DNA from: an uncultured Prevotella sp.
GTDB taxonomy: Bacteria; Bacteroidota; Bacteroidia; Bacteroidales; Bacteroidaceae
Length of the DNA: 36,649 nt
Assembly: GCA_900546345.1 (NCBI GenBank)
Contig: URCI01000027.1
Span: 1 to 36,649, forward strand
Reading direction: 5' to 3'
The notes under the pieces are model-generated. The model was not told where the DNA came from, ran no database searches, and saw only the letters and a list, made by a program, of their open reading frames with translations. Position numbers and translations under genes: made by a program. The stretch's first letter is position 1, and every line of letters begins with the position of its first letter. Below are positions 15,654 to 25,370 of the stretch, piece after piece.

Positions 15654-17147
15654 CTATTCGAAGCGGCTAAGCGTGTCTTTCCACCTTGCGTAGGCACCGA
15701 GATATTCTGCTTCGTGCTTTTCATCGGGCTCGATGACAGCCAGCTTCTTGAGTGAGGCGAAGGCCTCTTCTTCGCTCTTGTAGTAGCCGCAGCCAATGCC
15801 TGCACCTTTGGCCGCACCTGCACTGCCATCGGTCTCATAGAGTTCAATGGTGGCCCCGCTGGTAGTAGCCAGTGTGTTACGGAACATCGGGTTGAGGAAC
15901 ATGTTGGCTCTTCCTGCATGGATCTTGTTGATGTTCATGCCCATCTGCCGCATGATTTCCATGCCGTAGCAGAAGGAGAAGACGATGCCTTCCTGTGCAG
16001 CACGCATGAGATGCGCCCGCGTGTGGGTGTTGAAGTTCACGCCGTGGACAGAGCAGCCGATCTCTTTGTTTTCCAGTACACGCTCGGCTCCGTTGCCAAA
16101 AGGTATGATTGTGACACCTTCGCTGCCAATGGGGACTGTGTCACAAAGGTCGTTCATGTCTTGATAGCTCATGCCTTCGGGTGCGATGTTACGCCGTACC
16201 CATGCATTGAGAATACCTGTTCCGTTGATGCAGAGCAGAACGCCAAGACGGGTCTGCTCGGGTGTATAGTTGACATGGGCGAAAGTGTTCACTCTTGATT
16301 TCTTGTCGTAGCCAATCTCTCCCAAGACACCATAGACCACACCGGATGTTCCGGCGGTAGACGCGATCTCTCCGGGGTGGAGCACGTTGAGGCTTAGTGC
16401 ATTGTTGGGCTGGTCACCACCACGATAACTAATCGGTGTGCCGGCCTTCAAACCTAATTCTTTGGCAGCGGCTTCGCAAACTTGACTTTGCACGGCAAAG
16501 GTCGGAACGATGTCAGGCAGAATGTCGTGGGGGAAGCCAAAGTAATCCATCAACTTCTCAGAAGGTTTCTTCTCAACGAAATCCCATAGGATGCCCTCGC
16601 TGAGTCCACCGATCGTGGTGTTGGGTTCGCCGCTGAGACGCATGGCGATGTAGTCGCCGGGCAGCATGATCTTATAGATGCGGTCAAAGAGTTGGGGCTC
16701 GTGATCCTTGACCCAAGCCAGCTTAGCAGCTGTGAAGTTTCCGGGTGAATTGAGAAGATGTTGCAGGCAGAAATCGTGTCCTAAGTCGTTGAAAGCCCGT
16801 TCGCCATAGGGGACAGCACGGGAGTCGCACCAAATAATGGCGTCGCGCAAAGGCTTCAGCTCCTTGTCCACAACGACGAGACCATGCATCTGATAAGAGA
16901 TGCCGATGGCTTTGATGTCTTCGCCTTTGGCGCCAGTATCGGCCATGATCTTCTGCAAAGCCAGCTTGGCATTGTCCCACCACATCTGTGGGTCTTGTTC
17001 TGCCCATCCGGGCTTCACCGCTTTGATGGGTGCCTCATGCTCCGGAAAGAAAGCAGTGGCAGCCATGGCTCCTGTTTCAGCATCGACAAGTGATGCTTTG
17101 ACGCTGCTGGAGCCTACATCGAATCCTAAAAGATATTGTTTACTCAT
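15654..17147 (-). CDS. xylB: Xylulokinase (FGGY carbohydrate kinase)
   Basis: A cytoplasmic kinase converting D-xylulose to xylulose 5-phosphate. It has 497 residues, typical for the Bacteroidota enzyme. The N-terminal phosphate loop is GFDVGSSSVKAS (from residue 8). The substrate motif QMHG at 86-89 is characteristic of xylulokinase, and the catalytic Asp is in YRGGDQPNNA (Asp245). No xylose isomerase or transporter is adjacent, so it stands alone with its own promoter and terminator. Other FGGY kinases (for example ribulokinase) are less likely because of QMHG. Confidence 0.9.
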   Translation of the reverse strand: MSKQYLLGFDVGSSSVKASLVDAETGAMAATAFFPEHEAPIKAVKPGWAEQDPQMWWDNAKLALQKIMADTGAKGEDIKAIGISYQMHGLVVVDKELKPLRDAIIWCDSRAVPYGERAFNDLGHDFCLQHLLNSPGNFTAAKLAWVKDHEPQLFDRIYKIMLPGDYIAMRLSGEPNTTIGGLSEGILWDFVEKKPSEKLMDYFGFPHDILPDIVPTFAVQSQVCEAAAKELGLKAGTPISYRGGDQPNNALSLNVLHPGEIASTAGTSGVVYGVLGEIGYDKKSRVNTFAHVNYTPEQTRLGVLLCINGTGILNAWVRRNIAPEGMSYQDMNDLCDTVPIGSEGVTIIPFGNGAERVLENKEIGCSVHGVNFNTHTRAHLMRAAQEGIVFSFCYGMEIMRQMGMNINKIHAGRANMFLNPMFRNTLATTSGATIELYETDGSAGAAKGAGIGCGYYKSEEEAFASLKKLAVIEPDEKHEAEYLGAYARWKDTLSRFE

Positions 17148-17168
17148 GATTCAGGTTGGTTATTAGAG

Positions 17169-17185
17169 ACCGAAGATTCTTCGGT
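17169..17185 (-). promoter_or_regulatory. Hairpin in the xylB leader
   Basis: ACCGAAG and CTTCGGT pair perfectly with loop ATT, inside the ~65-base leader between promoter and ATG and about 20 bases before the start. It could affect translation or mRNA stability. Confidence 0.4.
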
Positions 17186-17214
17186 TCCTTGTATTTGACT
17201 CGTTTTTATGTGTG

Positions 17215-17244
17215 CAAAGATAATGTTTTCAAATCATTTACAAA
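17215..17244 (-). promoter_or_regulatory. Promoter of xylB
   Basis: On the minus strand: TTTG (complement of 17241-17244), 18 bases, TATCTTTG (complement of 17215-17222). A good Bacteroidota promoter match 68 bases before the ATG. Confidence 0.7.
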
Positions 17245-17345
17245 CGATTTTTTTGCCTTTTAACCTTGTTACTGTAGCAGATGAAACATATGATGAAGAT
17301 TTTGATACAACAACGTCTCTTTCATTCCTATTTTTAGTGATAAAA

Positions 17346-17377
17346 TTTGCAGGTGTTGCAGAAATAGCGTATATTTG
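17346..17377 (+). promoter_or_regulatory. Promoter of hflX
   Basis: TTTG (17346-17349), 20 bases, TATATTTG (17370-17377). It is 29 bases before the ATG at 17406, and supports that start over the upstream in-frame ATG at 17208. Confidence 0.75.
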
Positions 17378-17405
17378 CACTAAAGAATATACATTATATT
17401 ATTAT

Positions 17406-18659
17406 ATGAAGGAATTTGTTATTTCTGAGGTGAAGGCAGAAACTGCCATTCTCGTGGGACTGATCACTCCCCAGCAGGATGAGGCCAAGACCAAGGAATA
17501 TCTCGACGAGCTGGAATTTCTCGCCGATACGGCTGGCGCTGTCACAGTGAAGCGCTTTACACAACGCGTCGGCGGACCTAGTTCTGTGACTTATGTCGGT
17601 AAGGGAAAGCTCGAGGAAATCAAGCAATACATTCACGACGAGGAAGAGAATGACCGAGAGATCGGTATGGTCATCTTTGATGATGAGCTCAGTGCCAAGC
17701 AGATACGAAATATTGAAAACGAACTGCATGTGAAGATCCTTGACCGCACATCGCTGATTCTCGATATCTTCGCCATGCGCGCGCAGACCGCTAGTGCCAA
17801 GACGCAGGTGGAGTTGGCGCAATATCATTATATGTTGCCCCGGCTGCAACGTCTGTGGACTCACTTGGAACGTCAGGGTGGCGGCTCTGGCTCTGGTGGC
17901 GGAAAAGGCTCGGTCGGCTTGCGTGGACCTGGTGAGACGCAGCTCGAAATGGACCGCCGTATCATCTTAAATCGAATGAGCCTGCTGAAAAAGCGATTGG
18001 AGGAGATCGACAAACAAAAGACGACACAACGCAAAAACCGTGGACGGCTCATACGCGTGGCGCTGGTGGGGTATACCAACGTGGGAAAGTCCACGATTAT
18101 GAACTTGCTGGCCAAGAGTGAGGTTTTTGCTGAAAACAAACTCTTTGCTACGCTGGACACCACTGTCAGGAAGGTGGTCATCGGCAATCTGCCGTTTCTC
18201 TTGGCCGATACCGTAGGTTTTATCCGTAAGCTGCCCACGGACTTGGTCGACTCGTTTAAGTCTACACTCGATGAGGTGCGTGAGGCCGACTTGTTGGTTC
18301 ATGTAGTTGACATCTCACATCCTGATTTCGAAGAGCAGATAGAGGTCGTCAATCAAACGCTCAAGGAACTGGGATGTGCCGACAAACCCACCATCCTCGT
18401 GTTTAACAAGATCGATAATTATCACTGGGTGGAAAAGGATCCTGACGATCTCACACCACCGACGAAAGAAAACCGTACGCTCGATGACCTGAAGAAAACA
18501 TGGATGGCCCGCTTGGGCGACGATTGCCTGTTTATCTCGGCACGTGAAAAACAAAATATTGACGAGATGCGCAATGTACTCTATAAGCGCGTGCGCGAAC
18601 TGCATGTACAGAAATATCCTTATAACGACTTCCTCTATCCGGCAATCAGCGACGATTGA
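17406..18659 (+). CDS. hflX: GTPase HflX (ribosome-associated)
   Basis: A cytoplasmic GTPase that binds the 50S subunit and splits stalled 70S ribosomes under stress. It has 417 residues. The N-terminal HflX domain contains TYVGKGKLEEI and DRTSLILDIFA, followed by the Gly-rich linker and GPGETQLEMDRR (174-185). The G domain has G1 GYTNVGKST (222-230), G3 DTVGF (268-272) and G4 NKID (334-337). The open frame extends 66 codons upstream, but those codons contain the promoter. DUF4954 follows after 71 bases. Confidence 0.96.
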   Translation: MKEFVISEVKAETAILVGLITPQQDEAKTKEYLDELEFLADTAGAVTVKRFTQRVGGPSSVTYVGKGKLEEIKQYIHDEEENDREIGMVIFDDELSAKQIRNIENELHVKILDRTSLILDIFAMRAQTASAKTQVELAQYHYMLPRLQRLWTHLERQGGGSGSGGGKGSVGLRGPGETQLEMDRRIILNRMSLLKKRLEEIDKQKTTQRKNRGRLIRVALVGYTNVGKSTIMNLLAKSEVFAENKLFATLDTTVRKVVIGNLPFLLADTVGFIRKLPTDLVDSFKSTLDEVREADLLVHVVDISHPDFEEQIEVVNQTLKELGCADKPTILVFNKIDNYHWVEKDPDDLTPPTKENRTLDDLKKTWMARLGDDCLFISAREKQNIDEMRNVLYKRVRELHVQKYPYNDFLYPAISDD

Positions 18660-18730
18660 CGGCTGACAAGACAGGAAAAGCAGTGATGGAGGAGAAAAGA
18701 TCATGAATCACAGGTAAACAAGCAACAAGC

Positions 18731-20581
18731 ATGAGAACATTATCAGATAAAGAGATCAATATCCTGGAGGACAACGGTTGTTGGGCTGAGGACTGGAGCA
18801 ACGTGCAGGTAGATGACGATTTCCAGCCTGCTTTCCTTCGCCGCGTGATGTTCTACGGTGAGATCAGACTGGGTGTTTTCGAGACAAGCATAGAGGTGTC
18901 TCAGGGATTCTATAAACATACGGGCATCTATAATGCGACACTGCGAAATGTGTCCGTCGGCGACAACTGTCTGATAGAAAATGTGGGGAACTACATCAAT
19001 AACTACACCATTGGCGACGGATGTTATATCTCAAATGTCAGTACGCTCGAGACGACTGAGGGTGCTACTTATGGAGAGGGCAATCTCATCTCGGTGCTGA
19101 ACGAGGTCGGGGAAGGCAATGTCCTCCTTTTTGACCGGTTGAACAGTCAGACCGCCGCTTTTATGGTGAAACATGCCCATGACAAGGAACTGAAGGATGC
19201 GATTAGAAGAATGATCCGGGAAGATATCCGGGTCTCGGCTCCAGAACGTGGTACATTGGGCAACCGCGTGAAGGTGATCAACACCAAGGAAATCACCAAT
19301 TCGGTCATCGGGGACGACTGTGAAGTCAATGGCGCCTCGCGTCTGAGTGACTGCACAATCATCTCGACACCACAGGCCAATGTCTATATAGGCACTGGTG
19401 TCATTTGCGAGAACTCGATTATCAACTATGGGTCGAGCATTATCAATTCGGTGAAGATGCAGGATTGCTTTGTCGGTGAGGCCTGTCAACTCAGCAATGG
19501 CTTTACGGCTTCGGCAAGCGTGTTCTTTGCCAATTGCTATATGAGCAATGGCGAGGCATGTGCCGCCTTCTGTGGGCCGTTTACTGCCAGCCACCACAAG
19601 AGCAGTCTGCTCATTGGCGCACAGTTCAGTTTTTATAATGCCGGTTCTGCTACCAATTTCTCCAATCATGCCTACAAGATGGGACCGATGCACTGGGGAA
19701 TCCTGGAGCGTGGTACGAAGACGGCGAGTGGCGCTTATCTGTTGATGCCGGCTACCATTGGTGCTTTCAGCGTGTGCTTTGGCAAACTCATGCATCATCC
19801 CGATACACGCAATCTGCCGTTCTCTTATCTGATTGCTTACGGCGACACGATGTATCTCTCGCCTGGTCGCAATATCACAACGGTGGGCCTTTATCGCGAC
19901 ATCCGCAAGTGGCCAAAGCGCGATATGCGTCCTGCTGGTGCACAACTGAGCATTGTGAACTTCGACTGGCTTTCACCTTTCACGGTAGAGGAAATCGTCA
20001 AAGGCAAGAAAATATTGGAGGATCTCAGAAAAGCTTCCGGTGAGGATGTCTCTAGCTATAACTTCCATGAATATGTCATCAAGAGCAATTCTCTTCTGAA
20101 AGGCATCAAATATTATGATGTAGCGCTAAGAATCTATATGGGTGCTGTTATCAAACGACGACTCAAAGAAGATCCGGAACTCTCTGCACCGCTAACTGAT
20201 ACTGGGCTTGGCAGTTGGACGGACTTGTCGGGACTGCTGTTGCCGACATCAGAGGAACAACGGCTAATAGAGGACATCAAAGATGGCGTGCTGGATACGG
20301 TGGACAAGGTGAATGGGCGTTTTCACGACATTCATCAGCACTATGTCGAGTATCGATGGGCTTGGACCTATCGTTTGATACTTGATTATTATGGTCTGAC
20401 TACTTTGACGCTGGATGATGCTGCGCGCATCCATGATGATTATGTCCAGGCGCGACGTGCCTGGATCAGTGAGATACGCAAGGATGCAGAGAAAGAGTAT
20501 CGTATGGGTGATGTCGAGCAGAATGTTCTTGATAACTTCTTGAGCAGTCTCGACAAGGAGACGGACTATGAAGACGCATAG
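18731..20581 (+). CDS. DUF4954 family protein, left-handed beta-helix
   Basis: A protein of 616 residues matching the Bacteroidota family DUF4954; function unknown. The central region (about 75-330) has irregular hexapeptide-like repeats (VSVGDNCLIENVG, YTIGDGCYISNVS, SVIGDDCEVNGAS, YIGTGVICENSIIN) that predict a left-handed parallel beta-helix, as in acyl- and nucleotidyltransferases. The conserved block GPFTASHHKSSLLIG with a His pair may be a catalytic site. The C-terminal ~200 residues are mostly helical. There is no signal peptide. It is likely co-transcribed with hflX. A sugar-nucleotide or acyl-transfer function is only a fold-based guess. Confidence 0.85.
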   Translation: MRTLSDKEINILEDNGCWAEDWSNVQVDDDFQPAFLRRVMFYGEIRLGVFETSIEVSQGFYKHTGIYNATLRNVSVGDNCLIENVGNYINNYTIGDGCYISNVSTLETTEGATYGEGNLISVLNEVGEGNVLLFDRLNSQTAAFMVKHAHDKELKDAIRRMIREDIRVSAPERGTLGNRVKVINTKEITNSVIGDDCEVNGASRLSDCTIISTPQANVYIGTGVICENSIINYGSSIINSVKMQDCFVGEACQLSNGFTASASVFFANCYMSNGEACAAFCGPFTASHHKSSLLIGAQFSFYNAGSATNFSNHAYKMGPMHWGILERGTKTASGAYLLMPATIGAFSVCFGKLMHHPDTRNLPFSYLIAYGDTMYLSPGRNITTVGLYRDIRKWPKRDMRPAGAQLSIVNFDWLSPFTVEEIVKGKKILEDLRKASGEDVSSYNFHEYVIKSNSLLKGIKYYDVALRIYMGAVIKRRLKEDPELSAPLTDTGLGSWTDLSGLLLPTSEEQRLIEDIKDGVLDTVDKVNGRFHDIHQHYVEYRWAWTYRLILDYYGLTTLTLDDAARIHDDYVQARRAWISEIRKDAEKEYRMGDVEQNVLDNFLSSLDKETDYEDA

Positions 20582-20655
20582 GCGATCTGCTCTTCCTGCC
20601 AGTGGACACTCTATAATATGAACAGGTATGGATATATTCGAAATAAATCAATAAT

Positions 20656-23553
20656 ATGATGAATTGTAAGACTTTCTTGCTTTCTGCCCTTTCGCTGCTA
20701 ACAACGGCCACGTGGGCACAGAGCTATCACTACGAAACCGTTCCGGGGGATCCGATGCAGACACGCATCTACACCCTGCCCAACGGACTCAAGGTGTACA
20801 CGAGTGTGAACAAGGAAAAGCCACGGTTGCAGACCTACATTGCAGTGCGCACTGGTTCGCGCAATGACCCGAAGGAAACGACGGGACTGGCGCACTACTT
20901 GGAGCATCTGATGTTCAAGGGTACCACCCACTTCGGTACCTCAAACCTTGCGGCAGAGCAGCCATTACTCGACTCCATTGAGAGCCGTTTTGAGCAGTAT
21001 CGCTACATCACCAATCCTGTGGCTCGCAAAAAATGGTATGAGAAGATCGACTCTCTCTCTCAGCTCGCTGCCAAGTACAACATACCCAACGAGTATGACA
21101 AGATGATGGCATCTATCGGCTCGGAAGGCAGCAACGCCTACACCAGCAATGATGTCACTTGCTATATCGAGGATATCCCCAACAATGAAATTGATACGTG
21201 GGCTAAGATCCAGGCCGACCGTTTCCAAAACATGGTCATCCGCGGTTTCCACACTGAACTGGAAGCAGTGTACGAGGAGTATAATATTGGCCTTGCCAAT
21301 GATGGCAACAAAGAGTGGGTTGCACTCGGAAAGAAGCTCTATCCCACTCATCCTTATGGTACACAGACAACCATCGGTACGCAGGAGCACCTGAAAAATC
21401 CAAGTATTGTCAACATCAAGAATTATTTCCGTCGTTACTACGTGCCCAATAACGTGGCTATCTGTCTCGCCGGCGATTTTGATCCTGACAAGGCGGTGGC
21501 GACGATAGACAAATATTTCAGTAGTTGGAAGCCGAGTACGACACTCTCCCGGCCCGAGTATGCACCCGTGGCTGACTTGAAGCAGCATGTCGATACTACT
21601 GTTGTCGGTCAGGAAGCTGAAAATGTGATGCTCGGATGGAAGTTTGATAAGGCTGCTTCTGATCAGGCTGATACGCTCAGTGTCATCTCTGATATCCTGT
21701 CCAACGGAAAGGCGGGACTGATGGACATCGACCTTAACCAGCCTATGAAAGTGATGAGTGCCGGTACGGGAGTGGAAGGAATGACCGACTACTCCACGTT
21801 TATCGCTGAGGGACGCCCCAAGCAGGGACAGAAACTGGAAGAAGTGCGCGACATGATGCTCTCTGAAATAGAAAAGCTGAAACGTGGCGATTTCGACGAG
21901 AAACTTGTCAAGGCTGTCATCGCTAACAAAAAACTCAATCTGCTGCGTGGCCTCGACCAAAACCGTAACCGAACGGAGATGATGAAAGATGCCTTTATCA
22001 ATGGGGAGAGCTGGCAACATGTGGTCGGACAGATGGGGCGCATGGAGAAGATAACAAAACAGCAGATCGTTGACTTCGCACGTCGTCATTTCCTCGACAA
22101 CTATGTGTGTGTCTTCAAGCGAATGGGCAATGATACCACGATCCACAAGATCGAGAAACCGCATATCACCCCAATCCCGACAAACAATGATAAGCACAGC
22201 GACTTCCTCACGGCTATTGTCAATACCAAGCCAGAGCCTATCCAACCGCAGTTCATCGACTTCAACAAAGATTTGACGAAGGGTAAGATGAAGGATGGGG
22301 CCGAGGTGCTCTACAAGCAGAACACCACCGACGACCTCTTCGATCTCTCGCTTGTCTTCCCGATAGGCCGTGAGAACAGCAAGCAGTTGCAGGTTGCGGC
22401 TGACTATCTCGACTATGTCGGCACAGCTACCCGTTCGGCCAATGACATCAAGAAGGCTTTCTATCAGTTGGCTTGCGACTATAGCGTGAGTGTCAGCGAT
22501 GACGAGACACGTGTGTCACTGAGCGGACTCAACGAGAACATGCCTGCTGCGCTGAAGCTCATGGGTGACTATATCAATCAGGCTAAAGCCGACGCGGAGA
22601 GCTACAACAAGTATGTCGGCTTGTTGCTGAAGTCGCGCAACGATGCCAAGGGCAACCAGCGCACTTGCTTCTCTGCACTGACACAATATGGCGAATATGG
22701 TTCTTACAATGGCTTCCGTAATAAGATGAGTGCTGATGAGCTCCACAAGGCTGATCCGCAGAAGTTACTTGCCCAACTGAAGAACCTTGGCAAGTACACC
22801 TTATTATATTATGGGGCTACACCGATGAAGCAGTTGGAGTCTATCGTGGCTAAAAACTATGCCTGCACGATGAAGACGACACTGCCCGCTGCCCGTCGCT
22901 ATACCCGCAGTACAACCACACAGAACGAGGTGTGGATGGCTCCTTATGACGCGAAGAACATCTACATGATCCAGTATCACAATGAAGGTAAGCAATGGAC
23001 ACCCGACCAGGCTCCTGTCAATGCCCTCTTTGATGAATACTTTGGAGGTGGCATGAATGCTATCGTCTTCCAGGAACTCCGCGAGGCACGTGGACTGGCT
23101 TACAGTGCCGGGGCTTGGCTGAGTACGCCGGATCGCAAGGGTGTGACGGAGAGCTTCAATACGTATATCATCACACAGAACGACAAGATGACTGATTGCA
23201 TCAAGGAGTTCAACCAACTGCTCAACAATATGCCTGAGCGTCAGGCGGGACTTGATCTCGCCAAGCAGAGTCTGATGAAGAGTCTCGCCACCGCCCGCAC
23301 CACAAAGTTTGCTGTGCTCAACGCTTATCTCTCGGCTCGTAAGCGTGGACTGGACTACGATATCAATCGTGTCATCTATGACAAGTTACCATCGCTGACC
23401 ATGACTGATTTGGTGAAGTTCGCCAAGGAGAACATCGCCAACAAACCTTATCGCTATATCATACTCGGTGACGAGAAAGAACTCGACATGAACACGCTAC
23501 AGAAGATTGGTCCCGTGAAGCGCTTGACTAAAGAAGACATTTTCGGATTCTAA
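20656..23553 (+). CDS. M16-family zinc metalloprotease (pitrilysin/insulinase type)
   Basis: An exported peptidase of 965 residues. Signal peptide about 1-22 (LLSALSLLTTATWAQ). The inverted zinc motif HYLEH is at residues 80-84, with catalytic Glu83, and the third zinc ligand lies in ELEAVYEEYN. The second half has the inactive M16 repeat with EARGLAYSAGAW, the conserved Arg/Tyr pair that completes the site. One chain carries both halves, so it would work as a single clamshell, probably on short peptides in the periplasm. Adjacent ATGs at 20656 and 20659 both fit. Fumarase follows after 32 bases, an A/T-rich gap, so linkage is possible. Confidence 0.93.
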   Translation: MMNCKTFLLSALSLLTTATWAQSYHYETVPGDPMQTRIYTLPNGLKVYTSVNKEKPRLQTYIAVRTGSRNDPKETTGLAHYLEHLMFKGTTHFGTSNLAAEQPLLDSIESRFEQYRYITNPVARKKWYEKIDSLSQLAAKYNIPNEYDKMMASIGSEGSNAYTSNDVTCYIEDIPNNEIDTWAKIQADRFQNMVIRGFHTELEAVYEEYNIGLANDGNKEWVALGKKLYPTHPYGTQTTIGTQEHLKNPSIVNIKNYFRRYYVPNNVAICLAGDFDPDKAVATIDKYFSSWKPSTTLSRPEYAPVADLKQHVDTTVVGQEAENVMLGWKFDKAASDQADTLSVISDILSNGKAGLMDIDLNQPMKVMSAGTGVEGMTDYSTFIAEGRPKQGQKLEEVRDMMLSEIEKLKRGDFDEKLVKAVIANKKLNLLRGLDQNRNRTEMMKDAFINGESWQHVVGQMGRMEKITKQQIVDFARRHFLDNYVCVFKRMGNDTTIHKIEKPHITPIPTNNDKHSDFLTAIVNTKPEPIQPQFIDFNKDLTKGKMKDGAEVLYKQNTTDDLFDLSLVFPIGRENSKQLQVAADYLDYVGTATRSANDIKKAFYQLACDYSVSVSDDETRVSLSGLNENMPAALKLMGDYINQAKADAESYNKYVGLLLKSRNDAKGNQRTCFSALTQYGEYGSYNGFRNKMSADELHKADPQKLLAQLKNLGKYTLLYYGATPMKQLESIVAKNYACTMKTTLPAARRYTRSTTTQNEVWMAPYDAKNIYMIQYHNEGKQWTPDQAPVNALFDEYFGGGMNAIVFQELREARGLAYSAGAWLSTPDRKGVTESFNTYIITQNDKMTDCIKEFNQLLNNMPERQAGLDLAKQSLMKSLATARTTKFAVLNAYLSARKRGLDYDINRVIYDKLPSLTMTDLVKFAKENIANKPYRYIILGDEKELDMNTLQKIGPVKRLTKEDIFGF

Positions 23554-23585
23554 TTATATATAGATATCAATTATATAAAAGCATT

Positions 23586-25235
23586 ATGGCAAAACCAGTA
23601 GATTTTAAGTATGCTCCCATGTTCCAAATGGGTGAAGACGATACAGAATATCGTCTGCTCACCAAGGAGGGAGTAAGCACATCAACATTCGAGGGCAAGG
23701 AAATCCTTAAGGTCACTCCTGAGGCACTGACCCTGTTGGCACAGCAGGCTTTTCACGACGTGGAGTTCTGCTTGCGCCGTAAACACAATGAGCAGGTAGC
23801 TGCTATCCTCAGCGACCCCGAAGCCTCAGACAACGACCGTTACGTGGCACTCACTTTGCTGCGCAACGCCGAGACTGCTGCAAAGGGCATCCTGCCTTTC
23901 TGCCAGGACACCGGTACGGCTATTATCCACGGCGAGAAGGGACAACAGGTATGGGCTGACTTCGATGAGGAAGAGGCTTTGTCACGCGGTGTGTATAACA
24001 CCTATACACAGGACAATCTGCGCTACTCACAGAATGCGCCGCTGAACATGTATGACGAGGTGAACACCAAGTGCAATCTGCCCGCACAGATCGACATTGA
24101 AGCTACCAAAGGTGCTGAGTATCGCTTCGTGATGGTCGCCAAGGGTGGCGGTTCAGCCAACAAAACTTACTTCTACCCGATGACGAAGGCTACCATCCAG
24201 AACGAAGGCACGCTGCTGCCCTTCCTCGTGGAGAAGATGAAGAGCCTCGGAACGGCTGCTTGTCCGCCTTACCACATCTGCTTTGTCATCGGCGGTACCT
24301 CGGCTGAGAAGAACCTGCTCACCGTGAAGCTTGGCTCTATCCATTACCTCGATAGTCTGCCTACAACAGGTGATGAGACGGGTCGCGCCTTCCGTGACCT
24401 CGACCTGGAGGCTAAGTTGCTTAAGGAAGCTCACAAGATTGGCTTCGGCGCACAGTTTGGCGGTAAGTACTTCGCCCACGACGTGCGCGTCATCCGCTTG
24501 CCCCGTCACGGTGCCAGCTGCCCGATTGGTCTCGGCGTGAGCTGCTCTGCTGACCGCAACATCAAGGCTAAGATCAACAAGGACGGTATCTGGTTGGAGA
24601 AGATGGATACCAATCCTGGCAACCTCATCCCTGCTGAGTTGCAGCAGCCGGGCGACAACGGCGGCATCGCCATCAACCTCGACGAGGGTATCGACAAGGC
24701 TCGTGCCATCCTGACAAAGTATCCTGTCTCTACCCGTGTAAGCCTCACCGGCACCATCATCGTGGCTCGTGACATCGCGCACGCCAAGCTGAAAGCCCGT
24801 CTCGACAAGGGCGAGGAGCTGCCTGAGTACTTCAAGAATCATCCCGTGCTCTATGCCGGTCCTGCCAAGACACCGGAAGGCTATCCTTGCGGTTCCATGG
24901 GCCCGACGACGAGTAACCGCATGGATCCGTATGTCGACGAGTTCCAGGCTCACGGCGGCTCGATGATCATGATTGGCAAGGGCAACCGTACACAGGTTGT
25001 CACCGACGCCTGCAAGAAGCACGGCGGCTTCTATCTGGGTACTATCGGCGGTGTTGCCGCCGTCCTGTCACAGGATGCTATCAAGAGCATTGAGTGCGTG
25101 GAGTATCCCGAGCTCGGCATGGAAGCCATCTGGAAGATTACTGTCAAGGACTTCCCTGCCTTTATTCTTGTTGACGACAAGGGACACGACTTCTTCAAGG
25201 AACTGAAGCCTTGGACTTGTGGCGCTTGTAAGTAG
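23586..25235 (+). CDS. Class I fumarate hydratase (iron-sulfur)
   Basis: An oxygen-sensitive [4Fe-4S] fumarase of 549 residues, interconverting fumarate and malate. In Prevotella-like anaerobes it serves the reductive branch from oxaloacetate to succinate. The alpha and beta parts are fused in one chain, as in FumA/FumB. Expected cluster ligands are Cys106 (LPFCQDTGTA), Cys226 (TAACPPYHICF) and Cys320 (GVSCSADRN). The beta domain has PVLYAGPAKTPEGYPCGSMG, with the TTSNRMD segment near the active site. It is followed by two hairpins, the second a clear terminator. Confidence 0.96.
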   Translation: MAKPVDFKYAPMFQMGEDDTEYRLLTKEGVSTSTFEGKEILKVTPEALTLLAQQAFHDVEFCLRRKHNEQVAAILSDPEASDNDRYVALTLLRNAETAAKGILPFCQDTGTAIIHGEKGQQVWADFDEEEALSRGVYNTYTQDNLRYSQNAPLNMYDEVNTKCNLPAQIDIEATKGAEYRFVMVAKGGGSANKTYFYPMTKATIQNEGTLLPFLVEKMKSLGTAACPPYHICFVIGGTSAEKNLLTVKLGSIHYLDSLPTTGDETGRAFRDLDLEAKLLKEAHKIGFGAQFGGKYFAHDVRVIRLPRHGASCPIGLGVSCSADRNIKAKINKDGIWLEKMDTNPGNLIPAELQQPGDNGGIAINLDEGIDKARAILTKYPVSTRVSLTGTIIVARDIAHAKLKARLDKGEELPEYFKNHPVLYAGPAKTPEGYPCGSMGPTTSNRMDPYVDEFQAHGGSMIMIGKGNRTQVVTDACKKHGGFYLGTIGGVAAVLSQDAIKSIECVEYPELGMEAIWKITVKDFPAFILVDDKGHDFFKELKPWTCGACK

Positions 25236-25240
25236 ATGTT

Positions 25241-25271
25241 ATTACTCAGTAATTTGAATCATCTGAGTAAT
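25241..25271 (+). other. Stem-loop just after the fumarase stop
   Basis: ATTACTCAG (25241-25249) and CTGAGTAAT (25263-25271) form a 9-bp stem with a 13-base loop, 6 bases past the stop codon. Probably a 3'-end mRNA structure ahead of the main terminator. Confidence 0.45.
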
Positions 25272-25281
25272 AAATAAAAAT

Positions 25282-25316
25282 AGTCCGGAAGCGGCAATGG
25301 CCACTTCCGGACTTTT
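25282..25316. terminator. Bidirectional terminator between fumarase and the NigD-like gene
   Basis: AGTCCGGAAG (25282-25291) and CTTCCGGACT (25304-25313) form a 10-bp GC-rich stem, with GGC/GCC pairing inside. TTTT follows on the plus strand and CTATTTTTATTT on the minus strand, so it serves both convergent genes. Confidence 0.8.
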
Positions 25317-25370
25317 CGTTAGTTAGTTACTGCGAACTTGATTATTCGTTTCTTTTTGTTTTGTCTGGTT

